From NCBI RefSeq assembly GCF_021554725.1, contig NZ_JAIZDP010000005.1, positions 1 through 64,000 of the forward strand: DNA of 64,000 nt, read 5' to 3'. A model generated the notes under the pieces. It was not told the origin of the DNA, made no database searches, and saw nothing but the letters and a program-made list of their open reading frames with translations. Of this stretch, positions 45,717 through 56,077 are shown piece by piece. The stretch's first letter is position 1. Each line of letters opens with the position of its first letter. The translations under genes and the position numbers were made by a program. Origin of the DNA: Sinomonas notoginsengisoli. GTDB lineage: Bacteria; Actinomycetota; Actinomycetes; Actinomycetales; Micrococcaceae.

Positions 45717-48440
45717 ATGAGGATGCGAGTGGGCATGCCCCGGACCGGGCAGCTTGTCCATGATGCGCAGGCGCGCGTCGGCGACAGGCTGGCGTGGGCA
45801 CGCGTGGTCCGGGCGAAGGAGATCGCGGCGGCCGGGAAGGTCCTGGCCGAGCCGGCGACGTATGGTGTGGTGATCACCGGGGATGCCAGCTTCGGCAAGT
45901 CCGCCGTGGCTTCCGCACTGCTGAACGACCTTGAGGGCGCCGTGCACACGGTACGCCTGCGCAGCACGATCGTAGGGACCGAGACGCCGTACGGGGCGCT
46001 CGCGGTCCTGCTCGCCCGGCTGCCCGAGGATGCGCAGGACGACCCGGGCACCATCATGCGGGGCATACTGCAGCTGCTCGCAGCCGACGCCGGGTCCCGC
46101 CCGGCCGTGCTCTCGTTGGAGACCTCGAACAACCTCGACGAGCTGAGCACGGCAACCCTCGTGAACGTCATGGTCACAGGCACGGCGAAGCTCGTGATCG
46201 TCGCGGACCGCGCGAGCGACCTGCCCGCGGACTTCCACTGGATGCTCGCGGAGGAGCGCCTCCAGGAAGTGCCCCTCGCCGCGCTGGAGCCTGAGGAGAT
46301 GGTCAGGGGGCTCAGGGAGCTGCTGGGCGGAATCGTCCCGCAGACAGTCGGACTCCAGCTCCACGCGATGTCCCGGGGCAATCCGCAGGTGGCACTCCTG
46401 GCTGTCTCCGAGCTGCTGCAGAGGGAGACGCTGACTGTCTCCGCGGGAGTCTGGATGCTCGACGCTGGCGCTGACCTGAGCGGCATCCGCCAGATCGACG
46501 ACCTCGTGCGGGCGCGTATCGAGCGCCAGCCCGCCGGCGTCCAGGTGATCATCGAGGCTCTCGCGTGCGCCCGGCGCATCCCACTGGCCCTGCTTGCAGC
46601 GGTGTTCCCCCACGAGGATCTGGCCCAGATGGAGCGCGAAGGCCTCATCACGCTCGAGGACGGCGGCCGTCATTCGGTCTCGCTCACAGATCCCCTGCTC
46701 GGCGACGTTGTGCGCGGCTGGCTCTCCGTTCCCCGCCGCCGTGAGCTGCGGGCCCTCCTGATGGGCGACGGCGAGCCGCCCCTTGAGGTGATGACGACCC
46801 TCGAGCTCCTCGGCTTGGCGGCGTGGTCCCGCGAATGCCATGCGACCCTTCCCGCGTCCCACGCCATCGCGGCGGCGACTGCGTCCCTGCGACTGCACGA
46901 TGCGGACTTCGCACTCGAGTGCCTCGATGGCGTTGAACGGGATCCGCACACCTGGCCTACGGTCCAACGGCTGCGCGCACGGGCCCTTCTCGGGCTCCAG
47001 CTTCCCCACCAGGCCCTCGCATGTCTGGAGCAGGTCAGCAAGGCGGACCTCGAAGCACAGAGCCCCTCGGCCGTCGCCGAATTCGTCGCGACGCGAGCGG
47101 AGGCCATGCGCTGGCTTCCGGACAAGGACGATGAGGCCCGGGCTCTCCTCGAAGACGCCCGCGGTGAACTCCTCATGCGGGCCGGAACGGGCGCGGTGCC
47201 GGAGGCCGAGCACCGCAATGCCGCGGCCCGGCTCGACTTGGCCGAGTTCGAGCACTCGGCGTTCGTGGGGGACTTCCGCCGAATCATCGATCGCCTCGAG
47301 GCCATGGTGGACGAGGGCGGGGGTGTCGACGAGGAGATCCGCCTGCGGACCGCATGCATCCTCATGGAGGCCCGTACGGTGCTCGGCAGGGAACAGGACG
47401 GCCTGGCCCTCATGCATGAGATCGCGGCACAGATGAGCCAGCGCCATGGCTCCCACCACGTCCGCCAGGCGTTCGCCTCGCGAGCGTTCACGGTGCTGCT
47501 GTACAACGGCCATTGGCGCCAGTCGCTTGCACTCCTCAAAGGGACGCCACAGTGGTCCCTCGAGCGGCTGAGGACGAACGGGGCGTCCGTCGAGTTGGCG
47601 GTCGGCCTCGCCTATGTGTACGCGGGCCGCGGCCGCGACGCCCTCGGGCCCTTGCTTGCAGCCACGGCGCTGCTCGAGAACAATCCCGCCGTGAGCGCCC
47701 TCGGCCCGGCGTATGCGGCGACCGCGTTCGCCTTCGCGCAGACTGGCGACGCCGCCTCGGCCCGGATGTGGCTTGATAGGCTCGAGGGATGGTCGGGTGC
47801 CAGCAGCTACCAGACCCGCTCCTATATCGAGTTCTGCTCCGACATGGCCAGACGCTGGATCGGGGACCCCCACGCGGCGGCCCGCCTCATCGCCTCGGCC
47901 CGCGGCGACATCGCGCACGGTCGATGGGCACAAGCGGGGATCAAGCTCGTGGGTGCCACGGTCGAGGGACACTCCGAGGACCTTCGCCTCCTCGAAGAGG
48001 TGTGCGGGCATCGGCAGGGACAGTTGGCCGAGCTCGGAGGGCTCCTTGCACGGGGCACACGGACGGGCAGCCTCGAGGACCTCATCGCGGCGGCTGACCT
48101 TGCGGCCGGCCTCGAACTCGACGCCCTCGAATCCCGCTGTGCAGCCGTGGCCTTGGACCGTGCGCGCGAGGCCGGTGATGCCATGATGGTCCGCCTCATG
48201 CAGGCGCGCCTCGATGCCTTGGCGGGTCGCGTCCCCGTCCTGCCCGTGGCGCCGAGCCACGCACCGCCCGTTCTCACCCAGCGCGAGAGGGAGGTCGCCG
48301 CCTTGGCGGCGACCGGAACCTCGAACCGACGCATCGCCGAGGACCTGGGCCTGTCCGTGCGCACGGTAGAGGGCCACCTCTACCAGGTGTTCGCCAAGCT
48401 GTCGGTCTCGACCCGGAGCGAGCTGGCGGGGCTCGTATGA
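45717..48440 (+). CDS. LuxR-family regulator with N-terminal NTPase domain (LuxR-1)
   Basis: Large ATPase-type transcription factor, 907 aa. Walker A is GDASFGKS at 55-62, but the Walker B position reads SLETSN where its neighbour has AIDDAH, so ATP hydrolysis may be impaired. The middle 500 residues are helical and repeat-rich (TPR-like sensor region), and the last 60 residues are the LuxR helix-turn-helix (LTQREREVAALAATGTSNRRIAEDL, TVEGHLYQVFAKL). ATG at 45717 has GGAGG four bases upstream; ATG 45723 is an alternative. The next gene follows by 22 nt. Ligand and targets are unknown. Confidence 0.9.
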   Translation: MRMRVGMPRTGQLVHDAQARVGDRLAWARVVRAKEIAAAGKVLAEPATYGVVITGDASFGKSAVASALLNDLEGAVHTVRLRSTIVGTETPYGALAVLLARLPEDAQDDPGTIMRGILQLLAADAGSRPAVLSLETSNNLDELSTATLVNVMVTGTAKLVIVADRASDLPADFHWMLAEERLQEVPLAALEPEEMVRGLRELLGGIVPQTVGLQLHAMSRGNPQVALLAVSELLQRETLTVSAGVWMLDAGADLSGIRQIDDLVRARIERQPAGVQVIIEALACARRIPLALLAAVFPHEDLAQMEREGLITLEDGGRHSVSLTDPLLGDVVRGWLSVPRRRELRALLMGDGEPPLEVMTTLELLGLAAWSRECHATLPASHAIAAATASLRLHDADFALECLDGVERDPHTWPTVQRLRARALLGLQLPHQALACLEQVSKADLEAQSPSAVAEFVATRAEAMRWLPDKDDEARALLEDARGELLMRAGTGAVPEAEHRNAAARLDLAEFEHSAFVGDFRRIIDRLEAMVDEGGGVDEEIRLRTACILMEARTVLGREQDGLALMHEIAAQMSQRHGSHHVRQAFASRAFTVLLYNGHWRQSLALLKGTPQWSLERLRTNGASVELAVGLAYVYAGRGRDALGPLLAATALLENNPAVSALGPAYAATAFAFAQTGDAASARMWLDRLEGWSGASSYQTRSYIEFCSDMARRWIGDPHAAARLIASARGDIAHGRWAQAGIKLVGATVEGHSEDLRLLEEVCGHRQGQLAELGGLLARGTRTGSLEDLIAAADLAAGLELDALESRCAAVALDRAREAGDAMMVRLMQARLDALAGRVPVLPVAPSHAPPVLTQREREVAALAATGTSNRRIAEDLGLSVRTVEGHLYQVFAKLSVSTRSELAGLV

Positions 48441-48462
48441 ACGGCGGCCGAGAGGTCCGCCC

Positions 48463-51228
48463 GTGAGCGAAGAGGCCCGCGGCCCGGCGCTGCCCCCTGA
48501 CACGGGCAGGGTCGTCGAGCTCATCCAGCGGCCCGGCACTGCCGCGGTGCTGGTCCTGGGTGAGATGGGCGTGGGCAAGTCCGCGCTCCTCGACGGTGCA
48601 TGCCAGCAGCTCGCGACTGCGATGGAGCCGCTCAGGCTGCACGGCAGCCCCGCCCTCGCGAAGGTCCCCTACGGCGTCCTCGCGCCATTCCTGGGCGGCC
48701 TCCCGCCGGAAGAGGCGGGATCCCGGGTCGAGGTGCTCAGGGCGTTCTGGCGCGCGGTCGAGGAGCTTCGCCACGACCGGAAGTCGGATCTCCTGCTCGC
48801 GATCGACGACGCGCACGAGCTGGACCCGGCCTCGAGCGAGGTCGTCGCGGAACTCGTCTCGGCCCGGTGGACCAAGGCGCTCGTGGCATCTCCCAGCGGG
48901 GCCGCGCTGCCCCGGCCGCTCATGGAGCTGTGGCTCGACGGCGGGGTTGAGCGCGTTGACCTGTCCCCATTGACCGTGGACCAGGTGTGGGACTTCATCG
49001 AGTCAGCAGTAGGCGGACGAGTCCTGCCCTCCGTTCCCAGGCTGTTCTGGCAGGAGTCCGAGGGCAATCCGCTCGTCCTCGGGCGTCTCGTCGACGAGGC
49101 GCGCCGCGCCGGTTCGCTCTCGCTGCGGGGGAGCACCTGGATCATCACGGGCGAGCTCCCGCACCGCGGGGCGGGTCTGCTGGGCCTCGCCAGGGCCCAG
49201 CTCGCGCGTCTCTCGGCGGCCGAGCGGGAGGCGCTGAGCCTCATTGTCGTCGCTGAGCCTGCACCGTTCGAACTCATCGAGCGGGCGTGCGGCGCCGAGG
49301 CGATCAGACGGCTTGTCGCGACCCGCCTGGTCCGCCCTCCCGAGGGCCCTGACGGGGTCCTCCGCCTGCGCCACCCGGTCTACGGCGACGCCCTCCTCTC
49401 GCTCATACCGCTCACCACCTCGCTCGCGCTCCGGCAGCACGCCACGGCCTACATGGCCCACCAGACCTCCACTGCCCAAGGACTCCTCCGGGCCGTCACC
49501 TGGGCTCTGGACTGCGGCTTCCCCATGGAGGACGCGACGCTCCTGGCCGCGGCCCGCCTCGCGCTGCGGCTCTTCGAGAATGCGCTCGCAGTGCGGGCGG
49601 CGGGAGCGGTCCAAGACCCTCGGGCTCGGCTCGCGGCGAAGGAGGTGCTCGGGCAGGTTGCCCACAGCCGGGGCCAGTACGCAGAGGCGGTCGCGCTGCT
49701 CAGGCCAGTCGCGGGGCGCGACGGTGTGCTGCGCCCGAGCCTGACGAGTGCGCTCGTGTGGATTGCGGCCCGTACGGCCCTGAACCACCCACCGGCGGCG
49801 ATCCGCAAGGACATCGACGCGCTCCCCACCTCCCCGGTCACGGACATCCTCGGCCTTGTTGTCGACTCCCTCACCGACGACGCCGCACGGGTAGCCTCCG
49901 GACTTGCCCGCTGGCGAGCGAGCCCGCGCGCGCCCCTGACGTTCGACGATGGTTCGCCGGAGCCAACGACGGAGGACGAAGAAGCGGTCGGCGAGGTCAT
50001 CGTGCGATCCGTCGAGGCTGAGCTGCTCATCGGCTCTGGGCGCCCCCGGAAGGCACGATCGGCCCTCCGAGGCTCGCTCGCACGAGCGGTTGAACAGAAC
50101 GCGCTCACCCCCTACGTGCAGGCAGTCGCGGCCGCGCGGCTCCTCATGGCGGACCTCGCTGCGGGGGAATGGGACGCCGCGGAGGAGGACGTGCAGCGCT
50201 TCCTCATCGCCTCGAACGCAGGGCTCGTCTCGGACGGCGCCGTTGCCGAGACCGTGCGGGGACTGGGCCTGCTGCGGCGGGGCCGCTTCCGGGAAGCCCT
50301 CCTGACGCTGGCCCCCGCCGTCGACGCCCTGCGGGAGCGTGACCCACAGCAGGTCCTCCCGTTTGCCGCTGCTGGTGCGGCGTACGCTGGGGCCCGCCTC
50401 GGGAAGCATGAGACGGCACGCAGCCTCCTGGGCCAGGTGGTGGACCACGCGGACGTCAGGGTCACCGTGCTCGGCCCCCTCGCAGACCTCTTTGCGGCAG
50501 CGGCCAGGGACGCGCTCGATGGCGCGGTGCGGCAGGTCGTGCGCGACGCCGTCGCCCCTCTGGAGTCTGACCGCTTCACCCCTGCGGCGCCTGGCACGGC
50601 CCCTGCGGGCCTGGCAGATCGAGGGGCCGAGGGGAGGAGCCTCAAGGCGACCTTGGAGACGTTCTCAGGTGGCGATCGGCTCGATCTTCAGCTGCAGGGA
50701 GAGCTGCTGTGGCTCGAGGCTGGCCGCAGGGATCGTCTCGACCGGCTGCTGGATGTGGCGCGCCACATTGAAGGCAGCTGGGCGGAGACGGCGGCGCTCA
50801 CGGCGTCGGCGCTCGTGGATGGCACACCGGAAGTGCTGCTGGAAGCCGGCGAGGCATTGTGGAATGGTGGCGCGGTGCGCTACGCGCGGGAGTGCTTCGC
50901 GGACGCCTCCAGGGCCATGGACCGGGCGCTGCGCCGCGCTGAGGCGCGCGCTGCCTGGGCGAGGAAGACGGAGTGCGATGCCATCCTTGGCGATGAGGGG
51001 CCGGCCTCGGTGCCGCCTGACACGAGACGGCTCACGCGGCGCGAGCGCGAGATTGTCGCATTGGCGGTGGCTGGGCTCAGTGACCGGGAGATCGCAGACC
51101 GCCTGACGGTCTCCGTGCGGACCGTGGAGGGCCATCTGTACCGCGCCTACTCGAAACTTGATGTGACGAGCCGCGAGCAGCTGACCTCTGCCATGGGACG
51201 AGGCCGCAGCGCGAGCCCGGGGCGATGA
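48463..51228 (+). CDS. LuxR-family regulator with N-terminal NTPase domain (LuxR-2)
   Basis: Paralogue-like partner of the upstream gene, 921 aa. It has an intact Walker A GEMGVGKS (33-40) and Walker B LLLAIDDAH (111-118), a long helical central region and the C-terminal LuxR helix-turn-helix LTRREREIVALAVAGLSDREIADRL with TVEGHLYRAYSKL. Size and layout resemble the STAND-type LAL regulators of actinobacteria, which gather signal in the TPR region. GTG at 48463 has an AGAGGT ribosome-binding site 22 nt after LuxR-1, so co-expression is very likely. Probable targets include their own promoter or the sufS region (inference). Confidence 0.9.
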   Translation: MSEEARGPALPPDTGRVVELIQRPGTAAVLVLGEMGVGKSALLDGACQQLATAMEPLRLHGSPALAKVPYGVLAPFLGGLPPEEAGSRVEVLRAFWRAVEELRHDRKSDLLLAIDDAHELDPASSEVVAELVSARWTKALVASPSGAALPRPLMELWLDGGVERVDLSPLTVDQVWDFIESAVGGRVLPSVPRLFWQESEGNPLVLGRLVDEARRAGSLSLRGSTWIITGELPHRGAGLLGLARAQLARLSAAEREALSLIVVAEPAPFELIERACGAEAIRRLVATRLVRPPEGPDGVLRLRHPVYGDALLSLIPLTTSLALRQHATAYMAHQTSTAQGLLRAVTWALDCGFPMEDATLLAAARLALRLFENALAVRAAGAVQDPRARLAAKEVLGQVAHSRGQYAEAVALLRPVAGRDGVLRPSLTSALVWIAARTALNHPPAAIRKDIDALPTSPVTDILGLVVDSLTDDAARVASGLARWRASPRAPLTFDDGSPEPTTEDEEAVGEVIVRSVEAELLIGSGRPRKARSALRGSLARAVEQNALTPYVQAVAAARLLMADLAAGEWDAAEEDVQRFLIASNAGLVSDGAVAETVRGLGLLRRGRFREALLTLAPAVDALRERDPQQVLPFAAAGAAYAGARLGKHETARSLLGQVVDHADVRVTVLGPLADLFAAAARDALDGAVRQVVRDAVAPLESDRFTPAAPGTAPAGLADRGAEGRSLKATLETFSGGDRLDLQLQGELLWLEAGRRDRLDRLLDVARHIEGSWAETAALTASALVDGTPEVLLEAGEALWNGGAVRYARECFADASRAMDRALRRAEARAAWARKTECDAILGDEGPASVPPDTRRLTRREREIVALAVAGLSDREIADRLTVSVRTVEGHLYRAYSKLDVTSREQLTSAMGRGRSASPGR

Positions 51229-51305
51229 ACACCGCTGCCAAAACTGAGTACACCCCTAGCGCGACCAAGTAGTCGGGGGCCACGCAGGCTACCAAATACG
51301 AGTAG

Positions 51306-53395
<2,090 letters not shown>

Positions 53396-53427
53396 CCCCG
53401 ATCCAGATTGACTGTTCCGCGGTGACC

Positions 53428-54753
53428 CTACTCCCGGTCCCCGCGCTGGAACGCATCCGGCACCCCGTCGCCGTCGGCGTCGACCCCTTCCTCTGCCTCG
53501 ACCCGCCTGTAGTGGCGATTGCGGAGACGAAGCACGACGGCGGCGAGCAGCGCCGCTGTCAGGGAGCCGGCGAGGATCGCGGCCTTGGCGTGCTCGCCGT
53601 GCGCCGAGGAGGGGCCGAAGGACAATTCGGCGATGAGCAGCGAGACGGTGAACCCGACGCCGGCCAGGAGGGCCAGCCCCGCCACGTCCACCCAGGCGAG
53701 GGCAGGGTCGAGGTCCGCATGGCGGCTCGCGGTCACGAGCCACGTTGAGGCGAAGACGCCCACGGCCTTGCCGATCACGAGCGCCGCGGCAACCCCCACC
53801 GCCACGGGATCGCGCAGCGCCGAGGCCACGCCGTCCCAGCCGCCGAGCGCCACGCCCGCTGAGAAGAATGCGAAGACGGGCACCGCGAACCCAGCTGAGA
53901 GCGGACGGAGCCGGTGCTCGAAGTGCTCGGCAAGGCCGGGCCCGGCGTCGGGCCCGCCATTCTTGGCGCTGCGCAGCACGGGCACACTGAAGGCGAGGAG
54001 CACCCCGGACACGGTGGCGTGGACGCCTGAGGCGTGCACGAGCGCCCACGTGACCAGGGCGAGTGGCACGAGCAGGTACCAGGCCCGGATGCGGAGCTGG
54101 ACGAGGACGCCGAACCCGGCGAGCGGAAGCAGTGCAAGGACCAGGTACACGGGCTCGAGGTGCGATGAGTAGACGAACGCGATGATGGCGATCGCGATGA
54201 GGTCGTCCACCACGGCCAGGGTCAGCAGGAAGGTCCGGAGCGCGGCCGGCAGATGGGTGCTGATGACGGCCAGGACGGCAAGGGCAAACGCGATGTCGGT
54301 GGCCGTCGGGATCGCCCAGCCGCGAAGGCCGTCCGACCCCGTGGCGAGGCCGACCGAGGTGTAGATCAGGGCAGGCACCGCGACGCCCCCGAAGGCGGCC
54401 ACGATCGGCACGAGGGCGGTGGACGGTCGCCGCAGGTCACCGGCGACGAACTCGCGTTTGAGCTCGAGCCCCGCCACGAAGAAGAAGAGCGCGAGCAGAC
54501 CGTCCGCCGCCCAGTCTCCGATGCTGAGGTCGAGGTTCCAGGGCGAGTACCCGAGCGGGGTGTCCCGCAGTGCGGCGTACGCATTGCGGGCAGGCGAGTT
54601 CGCCCACACGAGCGCGGCGATGGTGGCGATCAGGAGCAGGGCCCCGCCCACGGTCTCCTTGCGCAGGATCTCCGCAATCCGGCGGTACTCCGGGTAGCTT
54701 CCCCGCTTCAGCGTGGGAGTGGGCGGACGACGCCGCGCGGGGCGCTTGTTCAT
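53428..54753 (-). CDS. nhaA: Na+/H+ antiporter NhaA
   Basis: Exports Na+ (or Li+) in exchange for H+, for pH and salt tolerance. The 441-aa protein has about twelve transmembrane segments and the paired ion-binding aspartates in [10 protein letters not shown] at 181-190 (Asp183, Asp184), and the [17 protein letters not shown] segment of helix IV. The N-terminal 25 residues are basic. ATG 54753 is chosen because the upstream in-frame extension is not protein-like; the ribosome-binding site is weak. It is convergent with sufU. The pH or Na+ sensor is not visible. Confidence 0.94.
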   Translation of the reverse strand: MNKRPARRRPPTPTLKRGSYPEYRRIAEILRKETVGGALLLIATIAALVWANSPARNAYAALRDTPLGYSPWNLDLSIGDWAADGLLALFFFVAGLELKREFVAGDLRRPSTALVPIVAAFGGVAVPALIYTSVGLATGSDGLRGWAIPTATDIAFALAVLAVISTHLPAALRTFLLTLAVVDDLIAIAIIAFVYSSHLEPVYLVLALLPLAGFGVLVQLRIRAWYLLVPLALVTWALVHASGVHATVSGVLLAFSVPVLRSAKNGGPDAGPGLAEHFEHRLRPLSAGFAVPVFAFFSAGVALGGWDGVASALRDPVAVGVAAALVIGKAVGVFASTWLVTASRHADLDPALAWVDVAGLALLAGVGFTVSLLIAELSFGPSSAHGEHAKAAILAGSLTAALLAAVVLRLRNRHYRRVEAEEGVDADGDGVPDAFQRGDRE

Positions 54754-54892
54754 GGAAGGGTCCGTTTCGGTCGGGGTTCCTCTGGGGCGGACAAAGTCCA
54801 CGCCGACCAGGCTTCCCGGCACACCTGAGTCCCACTCTACCGGGCCACGCAGGCTGTGGGGCGGAACTACGACAGGGCGCACGGACAGCAGA

Positions 54893-54928
54893 GCGCCCCG
54901 GCCCCCGCACCATGCAGGGCCGGGGCGC
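54893..54928. terminator. 12-bp hairpin terminator
   Basis: GCGCCCCGGCCC (54893-54904) and GGGCCGGGGCGC (54917-54928) form a perfect 12-bp stem with a 12-base loop, no T-run. It lies between the SCO4848 gene and nhaA, both on the minus strand, and probably terminates the DUF2505-SCO4848 transcript. Confidence 0.65.
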
Positions 54929-55005
54929 CTGTTCGCCACCGGCACGTCCCGGGCGTCCCCCGCCCCGGAACGGCCCCCTGACGGGCCTCCTGAAGAGGCC
55001 GCGGC

Positions 55006-55227
55006 TCAGGAGAAGAGCGTCCTGACGCCCACCACGGCCACCGCGATCCCGAGGGTCATGGAGATCGCCACGAGCGCCAGGTGCACCGTGAAGAACCGTG
55101 TTGCACGGCCCTGCTCGTCCTTGGCCCGCGGATCCTTCAGGATGCGGCGGAAGAACTGGGGCCACACCACGAGGTTCCATACGCCGGCCACGATGAGAAG
55201 CCAGGACAGGGCGACGGGGAGCTGCAT
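55006..55227 (-). CDS. SCO4848 family small membrane protein
   Basis: 73-aa protein with two transmembrane helices (about 5-25 and 48-70) separated by a short cytoplasmic charged loop (RRILKDPRAKDEQGRATRF). Conserved in actinobacteria without known function. It starts at the last base of the upstream DUF2505 stop (TGATG), so its translation is coupled, with GGAGA just upstream. Confidence 0.88.
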   Translation of the reverse strand: MQLPVALSWLLIVAGVWNLVVWPQFFRRILKDPRAKDEQGRATRFFTVHLALVAISMTLGIAVAVVGVRTLFS

Positions 55228-55730
55228 CAGCCGATCTCCCCGGCGAGCCAGGCCTCGGCCTGCGTCGCCTGGAGGTTGAGGGCCTTGCCCACCATCGGCT
55301 CGGCCGCGGAGGCGATTTTGCCGCCGAGCAGCGGAACGCCGGAGCTCACGGTGCCGTTGAGTTCGATGCGGGTCGCAGCGCCGTCGGCCGCGAGGCGCTG
55401 CACCGCGGCGACGTCGACCGGGGCACCGGCGACCTTGACCTTGATGTCGGCCTGGCGGGAGCCGTCGGCCTCGGGAGCGCCCCACGTCTCGGTTTGGGTG
55501 ACGTTGAGGTACTCGCCGACTACCTTGCGGGCGATCTCGGGCAGGCGCTGGGTGGGTAGCTGGCGCACGACCGTCGCGGTGAACGGGCCGGCCACATCGC
55601 CATCGATCGTGAATGACTCGAGGCGGCCGCCCACGAGTTCGCTCACGTGGCGCTGGAACGCCTCATCGGCGAACACCGCGGCAACGCGGTCGACGGGGAA
55701 GTTGAGGGTCTGGCTGGCTGACAGTGCCAA
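55227..55730 (-). CDS. DUF2505 family protein
   Basis: 167-aa protein with a START/SRPBCC-like fold: N-terminal SQTLNFPVDRVAAVFAD, a middle RIELNGTVSSGVPLLGGKI segment and a C-terminal helix ending QAEAWLAG. Probably a hydrophobic-ligand-binding protein; function unknown. The start is TTG at 55728-55730, supported by GGAAGGA six bases upstream; no ATG or GTG begins close to the conserved core. First in a two-gene unit with SCO4848, divergent from mfd. Confidence 0.86.
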   Translation of the reverse strand: MALSASQTLNFPVDRVAAVFADEAFQRHVSELVGGRLESFTIDGDVAGPFTATVVRQLPTQRLPEIARKVVGEYLNVTQTETWGAPEADGSRQADIKVKVAGAPVDVAAVQRLAADGAATRIELNGTVSSGVPLLGGKIASAAEPMVGKALNLQATQAEAWLAGEIG

Positions 55731-56077
55731 AGGGGTCCTTCCATAGGAGGCTGGGGCGTCCGGAAGAGCGGCTTCCGGCGCAGGCACGCGGGGGCGCGCG
55801 CCGAAGACCATCCTAGGGTGCTGGGGTGCTCCGGCCGGACCGCAGGCAGCCCGTGACGCGGCACCACCGCGCCGGTGCGTGGCGACGGCCATGACGCCGC
55901 CCACACGGCAGCGTGCGTGGGCTGTTTTGTCCCCTCCATGCCAAGGGCGAAACCAGACATCTGGAGCGGCGGCATTGGCTAAGCTTGAACCGCCCCCGCC
56001 ACTGCCCCAGTGTCGGGGTTGTCGTGTTGTCTTCTGCGCGCTGAGGATCTGCGTCAGCGCGAGATGAGGAGCCAGAA
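55731..56077. other. 347-bp region between DUF2505 and mfd
   Basis: Holds the divergent promoters and no ORF I believe in. Plus-strand TAGGGT at 55814-55819 and a hairpin with a T-run at 55899-55928 bracket a possible small RNA (see separate entry). Confidence 0.5.
55814..55932 (+). ncRNA. Candidate small RNA upstream of mfd
   Basis: A TAGGGT -10 at 55814-55819 predicts a start near 55826. The sequence has a GCACC/GGTGC hairpin at 55861-55878 and ends with GCCCAC/GTGGGC (55899-55922) followed by TGTTTTGT, which looks like an intrinsic terminator. No start codon in the stretch has a ribosome-binding site. The result would be an RNA of about 105 nt, or an attenuated mfd leader. Confidence 0.35.
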
